Below, one piece after another: positions 1 to 7,226 of a stretch of DNA of 41,869 bases; within the stretch, counting starts at the first letter, position 1, and each line of letters begins with the position of its first letter. The stretch is from Bacteroides neonati (GTDB taxonomy: Bacteria > Bacteroidota > Bacteroidia > Bacteroidales > Bacteroidaceae). The translations under genes and the position numbers were made by a program. The stretch covers positions 408,046 to 449,914 of the forward strand of contig NZ_HG726023.1 in the NCBI RefSeq assembly GCF_000499785.1, in the 5' to 3' direction. The notes beneath the pieces were generated by a model. That model had not been told where the DNA came from and did no database searches. It saw only the letters and a program-made list of their open reading frames with translations.

Positions 1-262
1 CTAAATAATAATTCTTTGTAAGAGTGATTTCGTTTAAGGTTTTTCGAAGAACTAAAGCTTTTCATTATTCAAACTTGCCTAAATAACGTTTCGTGTAAAT
101 ATACCGATTGGCCTGAACAAATTTTATATTATTTCTGTTTTTAGCAAATCAACAAGTAAAAGGTTGTATACCATTTGTATAACTTATACTCTGCCGCCCG
201 TTAGAAGGAGAAATAAGTAGTAATATTTATGCTAATAGTGATATACTTTAAACGCTATAATT
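1..262. other. Intergenic region upstream of the ammonium channel gene
   Basis: This AT-rich stretch holds no convincing gene. A purine-rich AGAAGGAG lies near 203-210, too far from the amt start to act as its ribosome binding site. An ATG at 229 opens a 17-codon frame ending at 282 that overlaps the amt start out of frame. It could be a small upstream ORF but nothing else supports it. I found no exact TAnnTTTG promoter box; the nearest is TACCATTTG, one base too long, around 168-176. A nitrogen-responsive sigma-54 site was looked for and not found. Confidence 0.5.
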
Positions 263-1456
263 ATGATTCCAGACACAGGTAATGTTGCCTTTATGGTTAT
301 AACGACCGTATTGGTTTTTTTTATGATTCCCGGATTGGCCTTCTTCTACGGTGGACTTGTTCCTAAAAAGAATAGTCTGACAATGATGATGTATACATTT
401 ATTGCTATAGGTGTAGTAACCGTCTTATGGACTTTAGGCGGCTTCTCGATGGTTTTTGGCGAGGATATTGGAGGAATAATAGGCAATCCCGGTGAGTATT
501 TTATGCTTCGTGGTGTCGATTTTGCCGTGAATCCGGCTTACGGTTCAACTATTCCCTTTTTGATGTTCTTTATGTATCAGTTAATGTTTGCCATCATTAC
601 TGCACCGTTGATGACAGGAGCTATTGCGGGGCGTATCACTATCAGTGGTTGGGTGGCAGTACTGGTATTATGGATGGTACTTATCTATTTTCCTGTTGCT
701 CATATTATATGGGGCGGAGGTTTTCTTGCTAAGATGGGTTTTGTTGATTATGCCGGAGGTACGGTGATTCACGCAACAGCAGGATTCAGTGCATTGGTTG
801 GCGTTTTTTATTTCGGTAAGCGTTATGTAATTCCTAAGCGCGATTATAGCAATCTCAATTTGGTGCTCATTGGTGCAGTGATATTACTTTTCGGTTGGTT
901 TGGATTCAATTCGGGGGGTGCATTGGCAAGTGGTCAGACCGCTGCAATCGCTTTTACAAATACCGGTATTGCAGCAGGTTTTGCTACGATAGTATGGGTG
1001 ATAATATCGTATATCCGCGATAAGAAGTATTCGTTCATTGAGCTTACTACGGGCTCCATTGCCGGACTTGCTACGATTACCCCTTGCGCCGGTTATGTAA
1101 CCCCGCAAGGAGCTGTTGCCATCGGAATTATCGCCGCTTTGGTAAGCTATTGCTGCTTGGCGTTTGCCCGTAAAATGAAGTGGGATGATGCTCTTGGAGT
1201 ATGGGGTGTTCACGGAATGGGGGGTGTAACAGGGTCGCTATTGGTCGGTCTTTTTGCTGTTAAAGAAGTGAATGGTATTGCAGGTGGCTTAGACCAGTTT
1301 CTTATTCAGCTTTTGGGCGTGTGTATCGTTGTTATATATACCGTTATTGTATGTTGGTTGATATTTAAAGTATGTGACAGTCTTTTCGATATAAAAGTTC
1401 CCGAGAAGGTGCAGGAGTCCGGTTTGGATAAAGAGTACTTAACCGAAAAAGCGTGA
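263..1456 (+). CDS. amt: Ammonium channel/transporter, Amt/MEP/Rh family
   Basis: This inner-membrane channel conducts ammonium/ammonia into the cell for glutamine and glutamate synthesis. At 397 residues it has the family's usual length and about eleven hydrophobic helices. Family hallmarks are visible: DYAGGTVIH with Asp162 and the pore His170, GVHGMGG with the second pore His317, and GWFGFNSGG and a Phe near 109 where the periplasmic Phe gate sits. No cleavable signal peptide is apparent, unlike E. coli AmtB. No glnK/PII gene follows; the next gene is convergent. The stop codon runs into a long perfect hairpin. A family member is near certain; regulation by PII is unknown because the partner gene is not in the window. 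Confidence 0.95.
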   Translation: MIPDTGNVAFMVITTVLVFFMIPGLAFFYGGLVPKKNSLTMMMYTFIAIGVVTVLWTLGGFSMVFGEDIGGIIGNPGEYFMLRGVDFAVNPAYGSTIPFLMFFMYQLMFAIITAPLMTGAIAGRITISGWVAVLVLWMVLIYFPVAHIIWGGGFLAKMGFVDYAGGTVIHATAGFSALVGVFYFGKRYVIPKRDYSNLNLVLIGAVILLFGWFGFNSGGALASGQTAAIAFTNTGIAAGFATIVWVIISYIRDKKYSFIELTTGSIAGLATITPCAGYVTPQGAVAIGIIAALVSYCCLAFARKMKWDDALGVWGVHGMGGVTGSLLVGLFAVKEVNGIAGGLDQFLIQLLGVCIVVIYTVIVCWLIFKVCDSLFDIKVPEKVQESGLDKEYLTEKA

Positions 1457-1515
1457 ATCTCACAAAACAAAGGCTTACACCAAATAGAAGATGTAAGCCT
1501 TTGTTTTGTGAGATT
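1456..1515. terminator. Perfect 24-bp hairpin between convergent genes
   Basis: The arms 1456-1479 and 1492-1515 are exact reverse complements around a 12-base loop. The last base of the amt stop codon is the first base of the stem. The convergent outer-membrane protein gene ends at 1556, so the hairpin probably stops transcription from both sides. There is no clean T-run directly after either arm (GTTTTC on the plus side; CGCTTTTTC further on for the minus side), so it may act partly as a 3'-end stabiliser. Confidence 0.75.
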
Positions 1516-1555
1516 GTTTTCAACTATCTCCTTCTTTATTATAAAGACGGTTTAT

Positions 1556-2341
1556 TTAGAATGCATATCCGAAGCCTACATTTAAATAAATGGGATACAT
1601 GGCAAAAGTGATCGTTTTGAATTCTTCCTTGAAAATATCATTCAACCCCCATGCCAGATTTGCATATACATTTAAATGCTTGAATGCTTTCCACTCAGTT
1701 CCGGCTTGCACTCCCCATTGAAACTTCTGTAAGTCTTTAGAGAAATCATAAGGTGCAGTATCTCCATCTTTAAATTCTGCTTTTGTACCGGTTGGATCAC
1801 CTTTTCTAAGATAACCATCCGATACGTATCCGTTGAAATCGCCGCTTGTTAAATATGAAAAATACGGACCTGCATTCAGTTTAACACGTGGGCTTAATTG
1901 GTAAGTAGCCAGAATTGGAACTGATAGATAAGAAGCTTTAAATTTAGTTTTTACCTTTCCCGTCCAGTAACCTGCTAAATGTTCGCCACCGTCTCCAATA
2001 ATTTCCATACTATAATTTTTGACTGTAGCTGTAGTTTCCATGCCTTTGGTTTCTAAACGCGCTCCTACAATAACTCCCCACTTATTATTATAACCGAACC
2101 ATTTGGTCACGTTTCCTTCGATGGCAAAACAGATGTTAGGGCTATATCCATCAATCGATCTAATCTCTTTGGGCAGTGGGAGCGGAGAAGCTCCGCCTAT
2201 ATTAAAACCTGCTTTAACTTGATATTCTAAACCATGTAAAGAAGACCAAATAATACCGTGGTTTCTCTCCTCTTGAGCTTGTATCTGCGTGGCGTTACCC
2301 AGCAAAATGAGTAAACCAATAATAAAACCATTCTTTTTCAT
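1556..2341 (-). CDS. Outer-membrane beta-barrel protein, porin-like
   Basis: The 261-residue protein starts with a Sec signal peptide (Lys-Lys, a hydrophobic core, cleavage after the ATQIQA stretch). It then alternates short beta-strand-like segments rich in Tyr, Phe and Gly, such as YLSVPILATYQLSPRVKLNA and the terminal YLNVGFGYAF. A C-terminal aromatic residue is typical of outer-membrane barrels. It resembles the outer-membrane beta-barrel family (PF13568 type) common in Bacteroidetes. It starts 2 bases after the stop of the PCMD lipoprotein gene, so the two are almost certainly cotranscribed. The function, passive pore or structural barrel, cannot be told from sequence. Confidence 0.75.
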   Translation of the reverse strand: MKKNGFIIGLLILLGNATQIQAQEERNHGIIWSSLHGLEYQVKAGFNIGGASPLPLPKEIRSIDGYSPNICFAIEGNVTKWFGYNNKWGVIVGARLETKGMETTATVKNYSMEIIGDGGEHLAGYWTGKVKTKFKASYLSVPILATYQLSPRVKLNAGPYFSYLTSGDFNGYVSDGYLRKGDPTGTKAEFKDGDTAPYDFSKDLQKFQWGVQAGTEWKAFKHLNVYANLAWGLNDIFKEEFKTITFAMYPIYLNVGFGYAF

Positions 2342-2343
2342 AA

Positions 2344-3447
2344 CTAATTAGGTATTTGGTCTGTATAATTTAATTCAACTTCATCAATATATAAGGTACT
2401 TCCAACGGCTCCTTCAAATAAATCACCTTTGATACTTGATGAGAATACAATGGCAACATTATATCCGCCGTTCTCCAGTTTTTGAGAATCTATTTTCTTA
2501 TTTGGGAGCAATTTGAATGGAAGATTGAATTCAGTCCATTGGTCTGTTTCTTTGGCATTGGTGATACGTGCCACGGAGATTAAATTGGGGCTGGTAAATA
2601 CATTGGTGCCATCTAAGTTTTTTACATTGTCATCAGTTTCATAGAATACGGCATAAATATCGCAAATATCTTTACGTCCCTCTACCGGGCTTCCTTGAAC
2701 AGAAAACACGTCTCCCGATTTGTATTTGTAATATCCTTTAAAAGAAGTTGGAATATAGGTGAACGGTACTCCGAATTTCGTCGCTCTCAATACATTGCCA
2801 ATATCTAATGTGAAACTTCCCATGAACAGATTACCAGAAGCAATATACATTTTTAGCATGGCGCCCAAATTCCCGGTACTTTTTGTGGTTAATTTTACGC
2901 AACCACCTACCACTCCGTTGGGAGATGGGCTTGTGGGGTAATCTGTTGCGGCAGCTTGTACCCCGGTATAATTAAATCCCTCATTTGCATTTGCCCAGTT
3001 CAGCACGTTTCCTATTAAATCTTTCTCTTGAAAGTTGTAATAGATCGTCTTGCCTTTCTTATCTTTTACCGGGATCGTGTCAGAGAAATGGTAACGCGAA
3101 GGAATACCTGTATGTATGGCACTAACCTCATACTCTTTTTTCCAAGCTTTATCTTCCGAGGTAACTATATACTTTTGAGCAACAGTGAAGTCACGAACTG
3201 ATCCGCTCACCGGCGAAATAGTCGCTCCGGGAGTTAATGTAAACTCTGGGGCTAATCGAGTTATATCCGTTCCTTTTCTGAGTCTTAGGGATATTTTATC
3301 ATTGTTAATAACAGGCTCCTGATTTAATACATCGCCAGGTAACGTACAACTTATTATATCTGCTTCTGCATTAGGAGCTTCATCTTGTATACACGATGTT
3401 GCTATCAATCCTAAAAAGAAATAAGCTAACAGATTTTTCAATTTCAT
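2344..3447 (-). CDS. PCMD-domain surface lipoprotein
   Basis: The preferred start at 3447 gives an N-terminus MKLKNLL, a hydrophobic stretch and the lipobox IATSC, predicting lipidation at Cys. An in-frame ATG at 3474 adds nine residues before the signal and looks less likely. A short Ig-like segment follows (roughly residues 35-110, LRLRKGTDITRLAPEFTLTP). The larger C-terminal half resembles the putative carbohydrate metabolism (PCMD) domain: NWANANEGFNYTG, GSFTLDIGN, GYYKYKSGD, LYIDEVEL. Such proteins are usually surface-exposed beta-sandwiches, and ligand binding is inferred, not shown. It is immediately followed by the outer-membrane barrel gene, suggesting a paired envelope function. Confidence 0.75.
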   Translation of the reverse strand: MKLKNLLAYFFLGLIATSCIQDEAPNAEADIISCTLPGDVLNQEPVINNDKISLRLRKGTDITRLAPEFTLTPGATISPVSGSVRDFTVAQKYIVTSEDKAWKKEYEVSAIHTGIPSRYHFSDTIPVKDKKGKTIYYNFQEKDLIGNVLNWANANEGFNYTGVQAAATDYPTSPSPNGVVGGCVKLTTKSTGNLGAMLKMYIASGNLFMGSFTLDIGNVLRATKFGVPFTYIPTSFKGYYKYKSGDVFSVQGSPVEGRKDICDIYAVFYETDDNVKNLDGTNVFTSPNLISVARITNAKETDQWTEFNLPFKLLPNKKIDSQKLENGGYNVAIVFSSSIKGDLFEGAVGSTLYIDEVELNYTDQIPN

Positions 3448-3512
3448 TCGATTCTGTTTTGGGTTAATAATCATTCTTTAGTTTCGTTTATCTTACGAAG
3501 AAAACTTGGGTG

Positions 3513-3520
3513 CAAAGTTA
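3513..3520 (-). promoter_or_regulatory. Bacteroides-type -7 box for the PCMD lipoprotein gene
   Basis: Read on the minus strand the sequence is TAACTTTG, an exact match to TAnnTTTG. It lies about 65 bases upstream of the chosen start at 3447. No clear TTTG is seen at the -33 spacing. Confidence 0.5.
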
Positions 3521-3702
3521 AGTTTCTTTTTTGAAATCTGATATTTTTTCTTTAGCTATCTTTCATTATAACAACGAATAATTGCTTGTCAATTGGCCTT
3601 TTATCCAAGTTCCCAGCCGATTGGCTGAGTTGCTTTTATTCTCTTTATATGGGTATCTGTCTTTTATTTATCCATTTTACTCATTAATAAGCCAGAATTT
3701 TC

Positions 3703-3710
3703 TACATTTG
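3703..3710 (+). promoter_or_regulatory. Bacteroides-type -7 box for the cysteine desulfidase gene
   Basis: TACATTTG matches TAnnTTTG exactly and lies 24 bases before the ATG at 3735, in a 260-base gap between divergent genes. No good -33 TTTG is seen. Confidence 0.55.
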
Positions 3711-3734
3711 TAGCAACAAAAAACAAACAGGACC

Positions 3735-5021
3735 ATGACAGAATCGGAAAGAAAACAAATAATAGCTTTGGTAAAGCGTGAAGTGGTTCCGGCTATCGGT
3801 TGTACCGAACCTATAGCAGTAGCCCTTTGTGTGGCCAAAGCAACCGAAATACTAAGCGTAATACCTGAAAAGATTGAGGTGAAACTCAGTGCCAATATAC
3901 TCAAAAATGCGATGGGAGTCGGAATACCGGGTACCGAGATGATCGGACTTCCTATTGCTGTTGCGCTGGGAGCTATTATCGGGCGATCAGCCTATCAGTT
4001 GGAGGTACTAAAAGACTGTACTTTCGAGACAGTGGAACAAGGCAAACGCTTCATTGATGAAAAGCGTATCTGCATTTCTCTGAAAGAAGACATCACTGAG
4101 AAACTATATATCGAGGTTGTTTGCAAAGCTGGTGACCAATCGGCCACAGCCATTATTGCCGGTGGGCATACCACATTCGTTTATGTGGCTCGAAACAACG
4201 AAGTGTTGCTTAACAAGCAACAAGTGGTTGGTGAAGAGGCCAAAGATCAGTCTGTCGAACTCAACCTGTACAGGATTTATGATTTTGCTACTACTGCTCC
4301 GCTCGACGAGATTCGTTTCATTCTTGAAACGGCCCGAGTCAATAAAGCGGCAGCCGAACAATCGTTTAAAGGTAACTACGGGCACGCATTGGGTAAGATG
4401 TTATCCGGTTCTTATAGCGATACCATCATGGGTGATAGTGTTTTTTCTCACATTCTCTCTTATACTTCGGCAGCCTGCGATGCCCGTATGGCGGGTGCTA
4501 TGATTCCTGTCATGAGCAACTCGGGCAGCGGAAATCAAGGTATATCGGCTACATTGCCCGTGGTCGTTTATGCCGAAGAAAACGGGAAATCGGAAGATGA
4601 ACTGGTTCGGGCATTGATGTTAAGTCACCTCACGGTGATCTATATCAAACAGAGCTTAGGACGCTTATCGGCTCTTTGTGGCTGTGTTGTTGCTGCTACC
4701 GGTTCGAGTTGCGGCATTACATGGCTGATGGGAGGTGGATATGAGCAGGTTTCCTTTGCTGTACAGAATATGATAGCCAATCTCACCGGAATGATTTGCG
4801 ATGGGGCAAAACCCAGTTGCGCCTTGAAGGTGACTACCGGGGTGTCGACTGCGGTGCTTTCGGCTATGATGGCTATGGAAAATCGCTGTGTTACCTCTGT
4901 AGAGGGTATTATTGATGAAGATGTAGATCAGAGCATCCGTAACCTGACTCGTATCGGTTCGCAAGGAATGAATGAGACAGATCGAGTCGTGCTCGATATT
5001 ATGACTCACAAAGGTTGTTGA
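3735..5021 (+). CDS. cyuA: L-cysteine desulfidase family protein (UPF0597, CyuA/YhaM-like)
   Basis: Family members are iron-sulfur enzymes that break L-cysteine down to pyruvate, sulfide and ammonia; the fold is related to the serine dehydratase alpha domain. At 428 residues it has family length. The N-terminal signature AIGCTEPIAVALC carries Cys23, the expected catalytic Cys. Cys315 (in SALCGC), Cys355 and Cys362 (in CDGAKPSC) are spaced 40 and 7 residues apart, the spacing I recall for the cluster ligands of the archaeal enzyme. Gly-rich loops (GGHTTFV, NSGSGNQGISA) also fit. The next gene starts 3 bases after the stop, so cotranscription is likely. Serine/threonine deaminase activity is the main alternative. 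Confidence 0.85.
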   Translation: MTESERKQIIALVKREVVPAIGCTEPIAVALCVAKATEILSVIPEKIEVKLSANILKNAMGVGIPGTEMIGLPIAVALGAIIGRSAYQLEVLKDCTFETVEQGKRFIDEKRICISLKEDITEKLYIEVVCKAGDQSATAIIAGGHTTFVYVARNNEVLLNKQQVVGEEAKDQSVELNLYRIYDFATTAPLDEIRFILETARVNKAAAEQSFKGNYGHALGKMLSGSYSDTIMGDSVFSHILSYTSAACDARMAGAMIPVMSNSGSGNQGISATLPVVVYAEENGKSEDELVRALMLSHLTVIYIKQSLGRLSALCGCVVAATGSSCGITWLMGGGYEQVSFAVQNMIANLTGMICDGAKPSCALKVTTGVSTAVLSAMMAMENRCVTSVEGIIDEDVDQSIRNLTRIGSQGMNETDRVVLDIMTHKGC

Positions 5022-5023
5022 TT

Positions 5024-5617
5024 ATGAAAAAAATGCTCGGTACTTTTTGTTTACTTATACTATTTGTACCTATATTGAGGGCTCAAACCGATAAGTTGCC
5101 TGCACTTCTTAAAGAAAAGAGGAGTGGTAAGGTTATGTTTAATCGGGATAATGCGATCGATGAGATCAAACGTCAGCGTTTGGCTCATAGTAGCACAATC
5201 TGGGACAGGTGGGGTGGTAAGCCTTGCCCCGTTTTTGCCTATAAGGATTTGAATGGAGTCTTGTGGACGAACGAAAACATACGGGGAAAGGTGACGTTAA
5301 TCAACTTCTGGCACACCGAAGGTGCCCCCTGCGTACGTCAGATTCCTTGGTTGAACAAGCTCTTGGAGAAGTTCTCAGATGTCAACTTCATTGCTTGTAC
5401 CTTCAATGACGCAGCGCAGATAAAAAAGGTGGTGGAACAAACTCCCTATCTCTATCACCAGCTAACCGATGCATTGCCGCTGTTTCAGGAATTCGGTATC
5501 GTTATTATGCCTACTACTATCATATTAGATAAGGAAGGCAAGGTATTTGCCGTGGTAACCGGAACCAATGATACGCTAAAGCATACCATTGAAGCGAAAT
5601 TGAAAGAGAACCTTTAA
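5024..5617 (+). CDS. Exported TlpA-like thioredoxin-fold protein lacking the CXXC motif
   Basis: The true start is the ATG at 5024, giving 197 residues with a signal peptide (MKKMLGT, hydrophobic core, ILRAQ). An upstream TTG in frame is not needed. The thioredoxin-like domain (about residues 55-190) shows VTLINFW, then HTEGAPC where TlpA proteins have a WCxPC motif, then the cis-proline segment IMPTTIILDKEGKV. The first active-site Cys is therefore replaced by Gly100, while Cys103 remains. Classic dithiol oxidoreductase chemistry is not expected. A monothiol, peroxiredoxin-like or binding role is possible. It sits between the cysteine desulfidase gene and an AraC regulator gene, all closely packed on one strand. 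Confidence 0.75.
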   Translation: MKKMLGTFCLLILFVPILRAQTDKLPALLKEKRSGKVMFNRDNAIDEIKRQRLAHSSTIWDRWGGKPCPVFAYKDLNGVLWTNENIRGKVTLINFWHTEGAPCVRQIPWLNKLLEKFSDVNFIACTFNDAAQIKKVVEQTPYLYHQLTDALPLFQEFGIVIMPTTIILDKEGKVFAVVTGTNDTLKHTIEAKLKENL

Positions 5618-5631
5618 TATCAATAATACGG

Positions 5632-6495
5632 ATGCAGTACGAGAATGGAAAAATAGGAGGGGTGATTTCGTTGTATACCAGTTCGGATCCCCACTTGGCC
5701 GAGATAGTCAATCAGCCGCTTTATCGCTTTCTCTATGTAATGCATGGAACGATCGTTGTGAATGTCAATTACCTCGATATAACCATTGCTGAAGGCGAGG
5801 TATTGGTACTTACCGATCTTCACGACACTGTGCTTAAGAGCGTAGATGGAAGCTTTGCAGTGCTGAGTTTCAACAGTAGTTTTTATTGTATTTATGGCAA
5901 TGATCACGAGGTATCATGCTCGGGAGTGCTTTTTCACGGTACATCGCATCAGCATAAATTAAAGTTGACTGCTGATACGGTCGATGCATTGAACTATCTG
6001 ATTAATGCCTTGCAGCGAGAGTTTGCCGAGAAGGACAACCTGCGTGAGGAGGTGTTGCGCATCATGCTTAAGCATTTTATCATCATCTGTACTCGTATAG
6101 CCAGAGCACAAATAGGAGTCGACGTAAGGACAGAACAAGGGTTTGATCTGGTACGCCAATTTTATGTGCTCGTTGATAAGCATTTTAAGGAGAAGAAGCA
6201 GGTACAGAACTATGCGGAACTACTGCATAAATCGCCAAAGACACTTACCAATCAATTTGCCGAATATGATCTTCCTTCGCCCATTCAAATTATTCATCAA
6301 CGCATTGCCAGTGAGGCTAAGCTACTTTTATCGCGGACCGATAAATCGGCCTCGGAGATCGCTTACGCATTGGGTTATGATGACTTGTCAAGTTTCAGCC
6401 GTTTCTTCAAAAAAATGTCCAGTAAAAGTATTACCGACTTTAAAAAGGAGGTAGAAGCTTCACGAATGGGAAATATTGCCCAATCAAAGGGGTAA
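5632..6495 (+). CDS. AraC-family transcriptional regulator, RclR-like by context
   Basis: The 287-residue protein has an N-terminal cupin-like sensor half (roughly 1-110: YRFLYVMHGTIVVNVNYLDI, EGEVLVLTDLHD) and a C-terminal double helix-turn-helix AraC domain (about 190-280). The second recognition helix region SASEIAYALGYDDLSSFSRF is typical of the family. Two cysteines, Cys86 and Cys96, lie close together at the end of the sensor half; another lies in the linker (IIICTRIA). The next gene encodes an RclC-like protein 62 bases downstream. In E. coli the AraC-type RclR activates rclABC on hypochlorous acid by Cys oxidation, so a similar redox role is a reasonable inference. It starts 14 bases after the thioredoxin-fold gene. 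Confidence 0.85.
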   Translation: MQYENGKIGGVISLYTSSDPHLAEIVNQPLYRFLYVMHGTIVVNVNYLDITIAEGEVLVLTDLHDTVLKSVDGSFAVLSFNSSFYCIYGNDHEVSCSGVLFHGTSHQHKLKLTADTVDALNYLINALQREFAEKDNLREEVLRIMLKHFIIICTRIARAQIGVDVRTEQGFDLVRQFYVLVDKHFKEKKQVQNYAELLHKSPKTLTNQFAEYDLPSPIQIIHQRIASEAKLLLSRTDKSASEIAYALGYDDLSSFSRFFKKMSSKSITDFKKEVEASRMGNIAQSKG

Positions 6496-6525
6496 ATCGT
6501 TATGAACCGGTAGCTTGAATAGCAC

Positions 6526-6533
6526 TATTTTTG
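6526..6533 (+). promoter_or_regulatory. Bacteroides-type -7 box for the RclC-like gene
   Basis: TATTTTTG matches TAnnTTTG and lies 24 bases before the ATG at 6558. Its position inside an upstream in-frame extension (TTG at 6531) argues for the later start. The separate promoter suggests the gene can be switched on independently of the upstream cluster, possibly by the neighbouring AraC protein. Confidence 0.55.
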
Positions 6534-6557
6534 TATCATAATAAAAATGATTTGATT

Positions 6558-7178
6558 ATGAATACTAAAATGAAGACTCTTTTTGAGCATTTTCTTCGAG
6601 TGGCAGCTTCGGCCAAAGAGTTTGGATACGGAGCGATGAGAGTAGCTATCCTTGTTATTTTTGTGTGGATAGGGGGATTGAAAATTTATCAGTATGAGGC
6701 CAATGGTATTGTGCCGTTTGTTGCCAATAGCCCTTTTATGAGTTTCTTCTATACTCATGCCAATGACAAAGTAATCACCGACAGTGGTAAGGAGGTAAAA
6801 GCTTATATGCTCAATAAACTACCCGAAGGAGCAACAGATGCTAAAAAAACAGTCTGGCACGAAGCTAATGGTACCTATAGCTTTGCTATTGGTCTAGGGC
6901 TCTTAATTGTGACGATTGGTGTATTGGTCTTTTTAGGCTTTTTCTCAACGAAGCTTGGCATGATAGGGGAGGTTCTTTGTATTATCATGACTCTTGGAAC
7001 ATTGTCTTTTCTGGTTACTACACCTGAGGTTTGGGTACCTAACTTAGGATCGGGTGAATTTGGTTTTCCGTTGCTGTCTGGTGCAGGACGATTGGTTATA
7101 AAAGACTTGGCGATTTTGTCCGGAGCCATTATACTATTATCTAATTCGGCGGCAAAACTGTTGGAGAAGATGAAATAA
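6558..7178 (+). CDS. DUF417 inner-membrane protein, RclC/YkgB-like
   Basis: The 206-residue protein has about four hydrophobic helices. It carries the blocks I recall from E. coli RclC: VIFVWIGGLKIYQYEANGI, FVANSPFMSFFY, NGTYSFAIGLGLL, LSFLVTTPEVWVP and FPLLSGAGRLVIKDLAIL. RclC belongs to the reactive-chlorine resistance operon; its biochemical role is unresolved. The start at 6558 is chosen because the upstream extension overlaps a promoter box. An inverted repeat follows the gene. RclA and RclB homologues are not seen here, so this is a reduced version of the system, or the family does something else in anaerobes. Confidence 0.85.
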   Translation: MNTKMKTLFEHFLRVAASAKEFGYGAMRVAILVIFVWIGGLKIYQYEANGIVPFVANSPFMSFFYTHANDKVITDSGKEVKAYMLNKLPEGATDAKKTVWHEANGTYSFAIGLGLLIVTIGVLVFLGFFSTKLGMIGEVLCIIMTLGTLSFLVTTPEVWVPNLGSGEFGFPLLSGAGRLVIKDLAILSGAIILLSNSAAKLLEKMK

Positions 7179-7182
7179 TAGT

Positions 7183-7216
7183 ATCGGACTCCACGAACGA
7201 TTCGTTGGAGTCCGAT
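7183..7216. terminator. Hairpin between convergent RclC-like and GH2 genes
   Basis: Left arm 7183-7197 and right arm 7201-7216 pair over about 15 bases with one bulged A, around a 3-base loop. The genes on either side end at 7178 and 7227, so it probably serves both. Short T-rich tracts rather than strong U-tracts follow. Confidence 0.7.
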
Positions 7217-7226
7217 GTGTTTAATA

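Noticed and set aside
100..140. Possible sigma-54 promoter upstream of amt
   Set aside because: TTGGCCTGAAC resembles only half of the TGGCAC-N5-TTGC consensus; the GC element at -12 is missing.
229..282. 17-codon frame overlapping the amt start
   Set aside because: Short, no amino-acid bias and no associated hairpins; unlike the ilv leader it lacks any sign of a regulatory role.
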